Source of the DNA: Dyadobacter sp. CY323
GTDB taxonomy: Bacteria > Bacteroidota > Bacteroidia > Cytophagales > Spirosomataceae
Assembly: GCF_021390245.1 (NCBI RefSeq)
Contig: NZ_JAJUXH010000023.1
Coordinates: 87,801-151,800, forward strand
Length of the DNA: 64,000 nt
Reading direction: 5' to 3'
This document shows positions 27,152 through 36,142 of the stretch, in pieces (position 1 is the first letter of the stretch; the number at the start of each line of letters is the position of its first letter). Made by a program: the position numbers and the translations under genes. The notes under the pieces are model-generated. The model was not told the origin of the DNA and ran no database searches. It saw only the letters and a list, made by a program, of their open reading frames with translations.

Positions 27152-29551
27152 TCATTCGCTTCTCAACGACTTCACTGGATTTATTAATGCGGCTCTGATT
27201 GCCTGGTAACTTACGGTTGCGATGGTGATTAGCATGGCACATCCGGCTGCTGCGGGGAAGATCCACCATTGCACGGTCGTGTGATATTTATAAGTTAAAA
27301 GCCAGTCGTTCAGGAAGTAATAGGCGATCGGGCTGGCGATGATGCAGGAAATAACGACCAGTACCACAAAGTCCTGGGACATTAATTGCCACAGATTCAG
27401 AATGGACGCGCCCAGCACTTTGCGCACCCCGATTTCTTTCACACGTTGCTCCGCCACAAATGAAGCCAGACCGAACAAACCGAGACAGGATATAAAAATG
27501 GCCAGTCCGGCGAAAATGGCGGCCAGTTTTCCGATGCGTTCCTCGGAGGCGAATTTCTTCCCAAACTCTTCATTTACAAACTTGTATTCGAAAGGTGCAG
27601 CCGGAACATGTCTTTTCAAAACCGACTCAACGACCGCAATGGACCCGGTCGCACTTTTTTCCGGACTTAGCTTCACAGTCATAAAGTTGGTTGCCTTGCC
27701 GGTGAAGTAAAAGACCTGTTTTACAGGCTCATATGGTGACTCCATGAGCATATCCTGGATTACCCCGATAATCGTGAAAAACTCCGCCTCTTTTCCATAA
27801 CCCCATTGTACCACTTTGCCGACCGGATCTTTAATACCCATGAATTTTACGGCAGCTTCGTTTAAGACCACCGCAGTCGAATCCGTTAAAAATTGCTTCG
27901 AAAAATCGCGGCCTTCTTTGAATTTCCAGCCAACGGTTTTCCCAAAATCTTTGGTCACCCATACGGTACCGAAATCAGCCTGCAGGTTCGGGTCCATACC
28001 TTTCCAGCTAAATCCGCCATTGTTCGACCAAATCCCGGTAGGTGGGCTGGACGACAATGCAACGTTGGCAATCGCACCCGAACTCATCAGCTCTTCCTGG
28101 ATCACATCCGCTTTCTGCGCAAACTCCGGAGCAGCAACGGTGGTCATAATCAAGCCATTGTGATCATAGCCGATCGGACGGTTTTTGGTATGCTGGATCT
28201 GTTGATAAACAATAACGGTACCGATGATCAGCGTGATGGAAACTGTAAACTGGACCACAACCAGCGCCTTCCTGGGAACGGCAGTAAACCTCTCAGATCT
28301 GATTACTCCTTTTAATACTTTGACCGGCTGAAATGAAGAAAGGTACAATGCCGGATAACTCCCTGCCAGCAGGCCGGTTGTAAAGATAAATGCGGCGCTG
28401 ATAAACCAGAAAACGGGCTGTGTCCAGGGGAATTCGATTTTCTTGGATGCAATCTCGTTAAATGCCGGAAGCAGGTTGGTCGCCAGCACTATGGCGCAGA
28501 AAAATGCGATGGTCACCACCAGAAAAGATTCGCTGAAAAACTGGCCGATAAGCTGGCTGCGCAGGGAGCCCACTGCTTTCCGGATCCCGACTTCTTTTGC
28601 CCGTTTCTCGGACCTGGCGGTACTGAGATTCATGAAATTGATACAGGCTAGTAGCAAAACGAACAATCCAACAATGGAAAACAGCCAGACATATTGTATA
28701 AACCCGCTCGTATTCTCTCCCTCGACCCAGTTGGAACGCAGGTGCCAGTTTTTCATCGGATGAAGGAAAATCTCCGGCTTCGAGGCGATCTCATCCTTTT
28801 TCATCCGGTTGAGTTTTACGAATTTGATCTTGGCACTCAACTTTTCCACATCCACGTGATCCGCAACTTCGGCATAGAGCTGATAGGAATTGTTATCCCA
28901 TTTAGCTTCATCCCGCGACTTTTTAGCCCACGGTTGTGATGCAATAAAAAGCTCCCAGGGAACGATCATGGTCAGGTCCCGGAACTCTGAATTAAATGGA
29001 AGGTCTTTATAAACTCCCGTTACCCGCACGTCCAGCTTGTTGTCCATTTTAATCACCTTTCCCATGGGTTCGGCTGATCCAAACAGAGCTTCGACTGTTT
29101 TCGCGGACAGCATAATGGAGTTGGTTTCTTTCAATGCACTGTAATCGCCTTTCACCATTTCCAGGGAAAGCATTTCAGGCATTTCCACATCCATGTAATT
29201 TCCCGGTTTCGAGATTTTTTTGTCCCCATAAGAAAGGATATGCCCGCCCGGCCAGGAAGACATCGCCAGATGTTTGAAGTCCGCGCCGTACCGGTTGCGG
29301 AGTTCCGTAACCAGCGGCATGGGGATCGACCGCTCGGTTCCTTTGCTTCCATTAAATGACTGGTGCTGCATCACCTGCACAAGCCGCTCATAATTGCGGT
29401 GATACCGGTCGAAAGTCAGTTCATCATAAACCCACAGCCCGATCAGCATCGCTACCGACATGCCAACTGCCAGTCCGCCGATATTAATGGCAGAATATCC
29501 CTTGTTTTTCTGCAGGCTGCGAAAAGCGATTTTGAGGTAGTTTTGGAGCAT
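27152..29551 (-). CDS. P8: FtsX/MacB-type ABC transporter permease (A type), block head
   Basis: A 799-residue A-type permease and the first transcribed gene of the P2-P8 block. It has HPMKNWHLRSNWVEGENTSG before TM2, then TARSEKRAKEVGIRKAVGS, and FVAEQRVKEIGVRKVLGAS in the second FtsX domain. TKNRPIGYDHNGLIMT after TM5 is the A-type wording. Upstream lies 389 bp before the divergent exported-protein gene, with repeats, a GGCA-N5-TT element and two dyads. Confidence 0.95.
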   Translation of the reverse strand: MLQNYLKIAFRSLQKNKGYSAINIGGLAVGMSVAMLIGLWVYDELTFDRYHRNYERLVQVMQHQSFNGSKGTERSIPMPLVTELRNRYGADFKHLAMSSWPGGHILSYGDKKISKPGNYMDVEMPEMLSLEMVKGDYSALKETNSIMLSAKTVEALFGSAEPMGKVIKMDNKLDVRVTGVYKDLPFNSEFRDLTMIVPWELFIASQPWAKKSRDEAKWDNNSYQLYAEVADHVDVEKLSAKIKFVKLNRMKKDEIASKPEIFLHPMKNWHLRSNWVEGENTSGFIQYVWLFSIVGLFVLLLACINFMNLSTARSEKRAKEVGIRKAVGSLRSQLIGQFFSESFLVVTIAFFCAIVLATNLLPAFNEIASKKIEFPWTQPVFWFISAAFIFTTGLLAGSYPALYLSSFQPVKVLKGVIRSERFTAVPRKALVVVQFTVSITLIIGTVIVYQQIQHTKNRPIGYDHNGLIMTTVAAPEFAQKADVIQEELMSSGAIANVALSSSPPTGIWSNNGGFSWKGMDPNLQADFGTVWVTKDFGKTVGWKFKEGRDFSKQFLTDSTAVVLNEAAVKFMGIKDPVGKVVQWGYGKEAEFFTIIGVIQDMLMESPYEPVKQVFYFTGKATNFMTVKLSPEKSATGSIAVVESVLKRHVPAAPFEYKFVNEEFGKKFASEERIGKLAAIFAGLAIFISCLGLFGLASFVAEQRVKEIGVRKVLGASILNLWQLMSQDFVVLVVISCIIASPIAYYFLNDWLLTYKYHTTVQWWIFPAAAGCAMLITIATVSYQAIRAALINPVKSLRSE

Positions 29552-29554
29552 GGG

Positions 29555-29650
29555 GGCTGTCGGCTTTCAGCTGTCGGCTGTCGGCCTTTTTTAGGATTAA
29601 AAAATCACTGACAATTCGATTTGATAGCAGACGGCCGCGAGCCGATAGCC
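29555..29650 (-). repeat. Inverted-repeat leader of P8, GCTGTCGG-type unit
   Basis: The arm next to P8 repeats GCTGTCGGCTTTCAGCTGTC and GGCTGTCGGC (29556-29585). The distal arm GACGGCCGCGAGCCGATAGC (29630-29649) is partly complementary. P8 is not preceded by a same-strand gene, so this element belongs to the leader of P8, not to the end of another gene. Confidence 0.6.
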
Positions 29651-29671
29651 AACCTCTTGTATACGCCCCAG

Positions 29672-29789
29672 GTCAAATAGCTTGCCAAGATCAGAAATAC
29701 ATTTAACCTATTAATACTCAATATTTTAAACAAAAAACCATTCAAATCTTCTTGTTCAGTATCGAACAGTATTTGTCCGGTTTGGAACA
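29672..29789 (-). promoter_or_regulatory. Upstream control region of P8 and the P2-P8 block
   Basis: The minus strand reads TGGCAAGCTATTTGAC (29687 to 29672), the best match here to a -24 element with TTGA at the -12 place. Upstream are two dyads, GTCCGGTTTGGAACA (29775-29789) and TGTTC-AGTATC-GAACA (29753-29768). Transcription from the GGCA element would put the whole repeat hairpin into the P8 leader. The rest of this 389-bp gap up to 29940 shows no gene. Confidence 0.5.
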
Positions 29790-29940
29790 AAGAATTGGCT
29801 GCATTCTCTTTTCATATTTGTTGGAATTCCGTACGCAGGTTCATCTTTAGTTTTAACTTGCTGCCGGTTACATGTAAATGCCCCTCATTCCATCATTATC
29901 GTATCAAAGGTTTAAACCCCGCCCTGTTAAACATCATTGT

Positions 29941-31098
29941 ATGAAAAGACGATTTTACTATTTTACCTTTCTGTTTTTATTAATTCAATTACTTAGTTCC
30001 GTTGAGCTCAGCGCGCAAGGCAAGTTGGTTGAAGGTTACATCATCACCAATACAAAGGATACCATTCGTGGGTTGGTCAGAGATGAAGGTTGGATGGAAA
30101 GTCCCGCACTGATTCGGTTCAAGGCTGCAAACGAACCGGAAGAAGTGGAGTTTTTCACCAAAGATATTCAGGCGTTCGGTATGGAGACCGCCAAAAGTAT
30201 CTATAAAAGCAAAAGAATTGGCTTATTGAATATTTCGCTAGACCAAATCTATAAAACCGCGCCTTCGTTACAAACCAGGGATTCGGTCGGTCTTTTTTTG
30301 CAGGAAATCGTAGCAGGTGAAAAAGCAACTTTGTACGAGTATGTAAACGCCGCGGAACAATCTCACTATTTTGTCGAGAAGAATAACCAACTGACAGAAC
30401 TTTACAACTACCCGTTTTACAAAGAAGTTGACAACAAAAAGTATCTGTTGACCTATGACGAGTACAAAAGACAGCTGGCAGAAATGTCCAGGGATGCTCC
30501 TAAATTTAAAACCCCGGTCCCCGCATATCAGGAAAAGCATTTAAAGCAATACATCGAAAAGTATAACCAGTCGTTTTCGGACATAAGCACCATTTACAAA
30601 GCAGAAGATAACGGGTTGACTTATGATCTGGATTTCAACGCCGGGTTTGAAAATTGGAATGGAAATGCTTTGAACATCAAAAACAAATTTACTTATGGAG
30701 TAGGGATCAGGGTTAATCTTCCCCGCAGATTTCAAAACCGTTATCTCAAATTTAACATCTTCCTCACACCGAATGTGCTGATCAGTTATGATCGGAATTA
30801 CACTGAGGAAACATTCCTGAAAACATTTGAAGTAGCATTCGGGAGCTATATGGGATCAAGTAAAATACGGCCCTATCTTGGCTTTCATTACAGCGGAGTA
30901 TATCAAAATCATAGGGAAATGTTCCTTGGAATGCAGGGAGGTATTAGCTATAACCGACGCATTAACCTTGAAATAGGACATTTTGCAAATTTCTATTCCG
31001 TTTTCTCAGAATCCGGTTTTTTTACCGCCCCGCGAATTAGTCTCCATTATTTTCTCGATTTAAATAAAGTTGTTGCTGGTTTGAAAAGGAAGAAGTGA
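29941..31098 (+). CDS. Exported protein with probable C-terminal outer-membrane beta barrel
   Basis: A 385-residue protein of no named family. Residues 1-25 are a signal peptide (MKRRFYYFTFLFLLIQLLSS, then SAQG). The N-terminal part starts KLVEGYIITNTKDTIRGLV, a small beta-rich segment often seen at the start of Cytophagales envelope proteins. From about residue 225 the chain has barrel-like strands (LDFNAGFENWNG, FTYGVGIRVNLPRRF, IRPYLGFHYSGVYQN, RISLHYFLDL). The ATG at 29941 was preferred to one 63 bp upstream because it places the signal peptide at the N-terminus. It is divergent from P8, and its stop is 21 bp from the convergent P9 stop. Function unknown. Confidence 0.75.
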   Translation: MKRRFYYFTFLFLLIQLLSSVELSAQGKLVEGYIITNTKDTIRGLVRDEGWMESPALIRFKAANEPEEVEFFTKDIQAFGMETAKSIYKSKRIGLLNISLDQIYKTAPSLQTRDSVGLFLQEIVAGEKATLYEYVNAAEQSHYFVEKNNQLTELYNYPFYKEVDNKKYLLTYDEYKRQLAEMSRDAPKFKTPVPAYQEKHLKQYIEKYNQSFSDISTIYKAEDNGLTYDLDFNAGFENWNGNALNIKNKFTYGVGIRVNLPRRFQNRYLKFNIFLTPNVLISYDRNYTEETFLKTFEVAFGSYMGSSKIRPYLGFHYSGVYQNHREMFLGMQGGISYNRRINLEIGHFANFYSVFSESGFFTAPRISLHYFLDLNKVVAGLKRKK

Positions 31099-31119
31099 GA
31101 AGTAAGAAGCCTTTGGCTG

Positions 31120-33501
31120 TTACTCACTCCGCAAACTCTTCACCGGGTTCATTAATGCTGCTTTGATAGCCTGGAAACTTACTGTGAGAATGACAATCAG
31201 GAGCGAGGATAATACGGTGATAACGAATACTCCCGGGCCAATGGTAATCCGGTAGTCGAAGTCCAGCAGCCATTGTTGCATTGCATACCAGCCGATGGGC
31301 GCTGCAATGCAAAAGGAAATCAGGATAAGTTTTACGAAATCATTGGTAAGCAGCGCAATTACGCTGGTTACGGACGCGCCGAGTACTTTTCTGACACCAA
31401 TTTCCTTGGTACGTTGCTGGGCAGTGTAGGCGGCGAGGCCGAACAATCCCAGGCACGAAATGAAAATCGCCAGACCTGTAAAAATTCCGGTAAGTGTTCC
31501 AGTAAGCTGCTCCTGGGCGAACCTGGCTTTGTAGGAATCATCCGCAAAAGAATATTCAAACGGATATCCGGGGTTGAATTTTTTGAAAACCACCTCGGCT
31601 TTTTTCAGATTTTCGGCAACGGTATTTTTGGGATTCAATCGCATACTCAGCCATTGATGCGGGATCGCCCCGCCCGGACCAGATATAATTGCCGGTTTCA
31701 CCGGCGCATAAGGTGATTCGTAGATAAAGTCTTTTACTACCCCCACCACGTGCCAGTCTATGTTTTGATAGTTGACAACCATACCGACCGCGTTTTTCAA
31801 ACGCATTGCTTTTACAGCTGTTTCATTCAGTACAATGGCAGTAGAATCGGTCGGGAATCCGGCAATGTCAATTTCCCTTCCTTCCAGCAATGTTACGCCG
31901 GTAGTTTTGACGAAATTCTGATCTGCACCGAACAGGTCGAACTCGACGTTTTTATCCGTTTCCACACTACCGGGAAATGCGACGCCCCACTGGCGGGTGT
32001 TTAAGCACATAGCCGGGCCCATCGATTTGGTTGCCGAAACCACCGCCCCGCTGGCGATCAATTCCCGACAGACCAATTGGTAATTCTCTTCCAGCTGACC
32101 TGCCAGTACTGTGATCAATAAATTGTTTTTATCATACCCATTGTCGCGCTGCTGCCCGTAATCGATCTGGTTACGGATCACCAATGTTGAAATAATGAGA
32201 ATGATCGCAAACGAAAATTGCAGTACAACCAGGCCTTTTCGAGGCGAAAACGCCGCATTACCCTGTTTGTAAATGCCTTTAAGTACTTTGGCAGGTTGAA
32301 ATGACGAAAGAAAAAAGGCGGGATAACTTCCGGCCAGAAGGCCAGTAAAAAGAACGAAACCAACAGCGGAAAGCCAGAAGTATGGGGAGTCAAAACCGGG
32401 ACTGAGACGTTTTCCGACCAGATTACTGAATGCGGGCGTTAAGGCGAAAATGGCCAGAGTCGCACCTAAACCCGCAATGAATGCGAGCATAACCGACTCA
32501 GTAATGAATTGTAAAACGAGTGAACCTTTGGGCGCGCCGGCCACTTTTCGGACTCCGACTTCTTTTGCACGTTTTTCACTTCGGGCCGTGCTCAGATTTA
32601 CAAAATTGACGCAGGCAATCAGCAGGATAAATGCGGCAATGATCCCGAAAAGTCGAACGGTAACAATGCCGCCGTCCACCAATCGTCCGTTTTCAACTTT
32701 GGAATATAAATGCCATTTACTTGCAGGATGAAGAAAAATTTCCCGGTTAGCGACGTTATCAATCGCGCCTTTCAGATGATTTGCCGTGACTTTTTTAATC
32801 TTTTGATTGACCAATGCCTCCGAAACTCCTTTTCTTAAAGCAACGAATGTGAGGTAGTTGTTGGAGTTCCATTCCATGGTTGCCCAGCCAGGTTTTACAA
32901 AGTAGCTCCACGGCAATAAATAGTCTACCCCATTGAACTGGCTATTTTGCGGAAGGTTTTCTATAACACCCTGCACCATGAAATTATCTTTATGATCCAT
33001 CTGAATGGTTTTACCAATCACATCCTGCGTCCCGAAAAAGCTTTCCGCGAGTTTTCTGGTAATGACAATGCCATTCGTTTCCTTGAGTAATTGCTTCTTA
33101 TTTCCGGAGATTACTGGAAAATCAAATATCTCGAGGAAGTCCGGATCGGCAAAAGCTCCGCGGGCATTCACATTTTTATCTTTTTCGGACAAAAGCAACG
33201 TCAAGGGCGCATAACGTGTCGCACCTTCGATATCGGGGAAGGTAGCTTTCAATTCAGGTGCGAGCGGCGGCGGCGTAGATCCCCAGACCATCGGTTCGCC
33301 ATTGAAAGCATCGCGGTTGTAGATCTGGTAAATCCGGTCCGCTTTCGGATAAAAACGATCAAACTGCAGTTCACTTTGAATCCACAAAAAGATCATAACC
33401 GAAGCAGCCATGCCTACCACCAGGCCGGCAAGATTAATAAATGCATACCCTTTGGCCCGTATCAGGTTCCGCCAGGAGATTTTGACATAGGTTGTGAGCA
33501 T
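31120..33501 (-). CDS. P9: FtsX/MacB-type ABC transporter permease
   Basis: A 793-residue permease, last of the P9-P12 block. HPASKWHLYSKVENGRLVDG before TM2 and TARSEKRAKEVGVRKVAGAP relate it to the A type and P5, but the periplasmic domains are distinct (FNGEPMVWGSTPPPLAPEL in the first). The second motif is YTAQQRTKEIGVRKVLGAS. TM1 has the unusual GMAASVMIFLWIQSELQF. It converges with the plus-strand exported-protein gene. Confidence 0.95.
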   Translation of the reverse strand: MLTTYVKISWRNLIRAKGYAFINLAGLVVGMAASVMIFLWIQSELQFDRFYPKADRIYQIYNRDAFNGEPMVWGSTPPPLAPELKATFPDIEGATRYAPLTLLLSEKDKNVNARGAFADPDFLEIFDFPVISGNKKQLLKETNGIVITRKLAESFFGTQDVIGKTIQMDHKDNFMVQGVIENLPQNSQFNGVDYLLPWSYFVKPGWATMEWNSNNYLTFVALRKGVSEALVNQKIKKVTANHLKGAIDNVANREIFLHPASKWHLYSKVENGRLVDGGIVTVRLFGIIAAFILLIACVNFVNLSTARSEKRAKEVGVRKVAGAPKGSLVLQFITESVMLAFIAGLGATLAIFALTPAFSNLVGKRLSPGFDSPYFWLSAVGFVLFTGLLAGSYPAFFLSSFQPAKVLKGIYKQGNAAFSPRKGLVVLQFSFAIILIISTLVIRNQIDYGQQRDNGYDKNNLLITVLAGQLEENYQLVCRELIASGAVVSATKSMGPAMCLNTRQWGVAFPGSVETDKNVEFDLFGADQNFVKTTGVTLLEGREIDIAGFPTDSTAIVLNETAVKAMRLKNAVGMVVNYQNIDWHVVGVVKDFIYESPYAPVKPAIISGPGGAIPHQWLSMRLNPKNTVAENLKKAEVVFKKFNPGYPFEYSFADDSYKARFAQEQLTGTLTGIFTGLAIFISCLGLFGLAAYTAQQRTKEIGVRKVLGASVTSVIALLTNDFVKLILISFCIAAPIGWYAMQQWLLDFDYRITIGPGVFVITVLSSLLIVILTVSFQAIKAALMNPVKSLRSE

Positions 33502-33508
33502 GGTTATT

Positions 33509-33649
33509 TGGCTGTTTGGCTGTTAGCTATTAGCTTTTGGCTGTTAGCTTTAGCTCTTGTTAATTCACTTATATGAATGACCTATAATTCGCTGCTTAAA
33601 AGCTATTGTAAAAAAGCTAATGGCTAACAGCTAATAGCTACAAGCTAAC
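33509..33649 (-). repeat. Inverted heptamer leader of P9
   Basis: The proximal arm (33509-33559) has GCTGTTTGGCTGTTAGCTAT and TTAGCTTTTGGCTGTTAGC. The distal arm (33598-33649) has AAAAGCTAATGGCTAACAGC and TAATAGCTACAAGCTAAC. The units are degenerate but clearly complementary, with about 40 bp of AT-rich sequence between. Confidence 0.75.
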
Positions 33650-33651
33650 CC

Positions 33652-36021
33652 CTACACCCCCTTCAACGACTCCACCGGGTTTACCAATGCTGCTTTTATA
33701 CTTTCGAAACTAATTGTCACTAGTGCTATTGCGATGGACGACGTACTGGCGGCCAGGTAAATCCACATTGGAATGGTCATTCGATAGGTAAAATCCTGTA
33801 ACCATTTATCCATGAAATAACCGGCAATGGGTAATGCAATGAGGATCGAAATCAGTACGAGTTTTATGAAATCTTTGGAAAGTAATGCAACGATGCCTGC
33901 CACCGAGGCGCCTAATACTTTCCGGATTCCGATTTCCTTGGTCCGTGTTTCGGCTGTGAATGTAACTAGGCCGAACAATCCCATGCAGGCAATGAAAATC
34001 GCAACCCCCGTGAAAATGGAGAACATCTTCGACATTCTGATTTCGGTCGCAAAAGTCTCATTGAATGCGTCGTTCAGGAAGTAGTATTCATAGGGCTTTT
34101 CCAGCTCGTATTTTTTGAAAATTTTCCCGATCGCTTCGACCTTTTCCTGAATGTTAGCTTTGGTATCCAGTCTCGCATATATGACGCCACGTGCCCCACC
34201 TGCATTGAAAAGATTGGTGGTGTCGCCCATTACGAACAGCCCCAAACCGCGTTTTTCATGTCTGGGAGAATCGTATTCGAAATCCCGGACGATCCCGGCG
34301 ATCTCACTATTATTTACTTTCTGACCGATGGGATCCCCTTTTATGCCCAGTTCCTCGATCGCCATTTCATTAAGGAGCACGTAGTTCCGGTTTTTGTAAT
34401 TTCCGGCAATCGGGGCTATTTTAAATTTGAGATCGAGTGTATTCACGAAGTTTTTATCCGTGACCATACTGACTAAACCCACGTCCGCCTTGGTGGTGAA
34501 ATGCTTCACAAACCACAAGTTGTACCCTTTGAAAAGCCCCGAATTTGTCGCCGAGACGCTGATTACCCCGGCCTGATCCCTAATTTCATCCCGTAATGGG
34601 AAATAGTGCTTTTGCAATGACTGCGTGATCGGGATTGCCAGAACCTGGTCTTTGTACAGTCCGAGTTTTTTGTTTTGCATAAAACTGACCTGATTTCTTA
34701 CCACGAGACTGCAGACAATGAGCGCAATGGAAACCGTAAACTGAAACACCAAAAAACCCTTGCGTAAAGTCGCCCCGCCCCGGCTTCCTGAAAACCGGCC
34801 TTTCAATACTTCCAATGGGCTAAAACGCGATAGGATCAATGCCGGATAACTTCCCGCCAGTAATGCAGTAATGGCCAGCAATGAAGCGAGCAGGCCGATA
34901 AACGAGGGGGAAATCAGAAATGCGGTATCAATGCGCAGGTCTAGCAGATTGTAAAACGGCTGCTGCAGGATTTTAACAAAAATAAAAGCCAAGGCAAAAG
35001 AAATGAGACAGACTAAAACCGACTCGGTGTAAAACTGCTGCATCAGTCCTTTCCTTCCCGACCCCACCACTTTACGAACGCCAACTTCTTTGGCGCGTAA
35101 AGTTGCCCGCGCCGTGGTAAGGCTCATATAATTGAAAAGAGCCAGAAACAGGATCAGAACTGCAATTCCAGCAAAGATCGAGATCAGGCCCGAGTTGCCG
35201 GGACCGGAAAAATTATTCCCTAAATGAATGGTAGCGAGCGGTTCCAGCGCATAAGTCGCCGTTTCTCCAAATGCTTCTTTCTCTTTATTCTGCTTTTGAA
35301 TGAGTTTTTCAACTACCGGAATGGATTTCTCCGAATCAAGTAAAAGGTACGTGAGGAAAACGCCGTAGGTATCGAAATTGCTTTTGTTTTGCTCACTCAG
35401 CTGGGGATAAGTTGCGACCGACGTGATAAAATCAAAGTCCAGGGTGGAGTTGGAAGGCGGGGCTTCGGCGATACCTGCAATTTGCATCTGATGTTTTCCC
35501 TCGTACAAAAGCGTTTTCCCGATCGGATTTTCATTGCCGAAATACTTCTTTGCAATGCGTTCGGATATAATGAGTGTAAATGGCTTTTCCAGAATGGATT
35601 TCGCATTTCCTTCTTTTAATTTAAAAGAAAATACATCGAAAAAAGAAGGATCGGTAAACATGAAATGCTCCTCGTAGAAAAGCTGATTATTCTTCGGATT
35701 ACGGATCACCACTTTATCATAGGAAGGCAAAACCCTCACAAAATCCTTCACATTTGACCCTGAAGATTTCAAAGCCGGTCCGAGATTCGGCGAAAAACCG
35801 GTCAGCTGCAGATCATTCCCATTCATCTTGACCTTCGACAAAATCCTGAAAGTCTTTTCGTGATTCGCATGAAATTTGTCGTAACTGAATTCATGCATGA
35901 CAAACAGCAGTATCAAAACCGAAACCGCCATCCCCAAAGCCAGCCCGACAATGTTGATCAGCGAATAGGTTTTATTCCTGAAAAGGTTTCGAAAAGCGAT
36001 TTTGAGATGGTGGGTTAGCAT
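33652..36021 (-). CDS. P10: FtsX/MacB-type ABC transporter permease
   Basis: A 789-residue permease, the shortest of the eighteen. Coupling motifs are LTTARATLRAKEVGVRKVVG and TFTAETRTKEIGIRKVLGAS. TM2 reads ILFLALFNYMSLTTA, so the family CxNFxNLS becomes NYMSLTTA. It ends NPVESLKGV in place of PVKSLRSE. ALEPLATIHLGNNFSGPG is its version of the segment before TM2. Confidence 0.95.
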   Translation of the reverse strand: MLTHHLKIAFRNLFRNKTYSLINIVGLALGMAVSVLILLFVMHEFSYDKFHANHEKTFRILSKVKMNGNDLQLTGFSPNLGPALKSSGSNVKDFVRVLPSYDKVVIRNPKNNQLFYEEHFMFTDPSFFDVFSFKLKEGNAKSILEKPFTLIISERIAKKYFGNENPIGKTLLYEGKHQMQIAGIAEAPPSNSTLDFDFITSVATYPQLSEQNKSNFDTYGVFLTYLLLDSEKSIPVVEKLIQKQNKEKEAFGETATYALEPLATIHLGNNFSGPGNSGLISIFAGIAVLILFLALFNYMSLTTARATLRAKEVGVRKVVGSGRKGLMQQFYTESVLVCLISFALAFIFVKILQQPFYNLLDLRIDTAFLISPSFIGLLASLLAITALLAGSYPALILSRFSPLEVLKGRFSGSRGGATLRKGFLVFQFTVSIALIVCSLVVRNQVSFMQNKKLGLYKDQVLAIPITQSLQKHYFPLRDEIRDQAGVISVSATNSGLFKGYNLWFVKHFTTKADVGLVSMVTDKNFVNTLDLKFKIAPIAGNYKNRNYVLLNEMAIEELGIKGDPIGQKVNNSEIAGIVRDFEYDSPRHEKRGLGLFVMGDTTNLFNAGGARGVIYARLDTKANIQEKVEAIGKIFKKYELEKPYEYYFLNDAFNETFATEIRMSKMFSIFTGVAIFIACMGLFGLVTFTAETRTKEIGIRKVLGASVAGIVALLSKDFIKLVLISILIALPIAGYFMDKWLQDFTYRMTIPMWIYLAASTSSIAIALVTISFESIKAALVNPVESLKGV

Positions 36022-36029
36022 GCTTTTTT

Positions 36030-36140
36030 TTGGCTAGTGGCTTTTAGCTTTTAGCTTTTAGCTTTTTTATAGTGTAATTATTCTGTGCCTACTTACTCAA
36101 ATTGATAAAAGCTAACAGCTAACAGCTAATAGCCAACAGC
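36030..36140 (-). repeat. Inverted heptamer leader of P10, GCTTTTA variant
   Basis: The proximal arm (36030-36068) contains three tandem GCTTTTA units then GCTTTTTT. The distal arm (36107-36140) reads AAAGCTAACAGCTAACAGCT and AATAGCCAACAG. The two arms come from related but unequal unit variants and would pair imperfectly. Confidence 0.75.
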
Positions 36141-36142
36141 CC

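Noticed and set aside
29605..29790. Small minus-strand gene between P8 and the divergent exported-protein gene
   Set aside because: The frame overlaps the repeat arm, the GGCA element and the dyads, and its product resembles nothing known.
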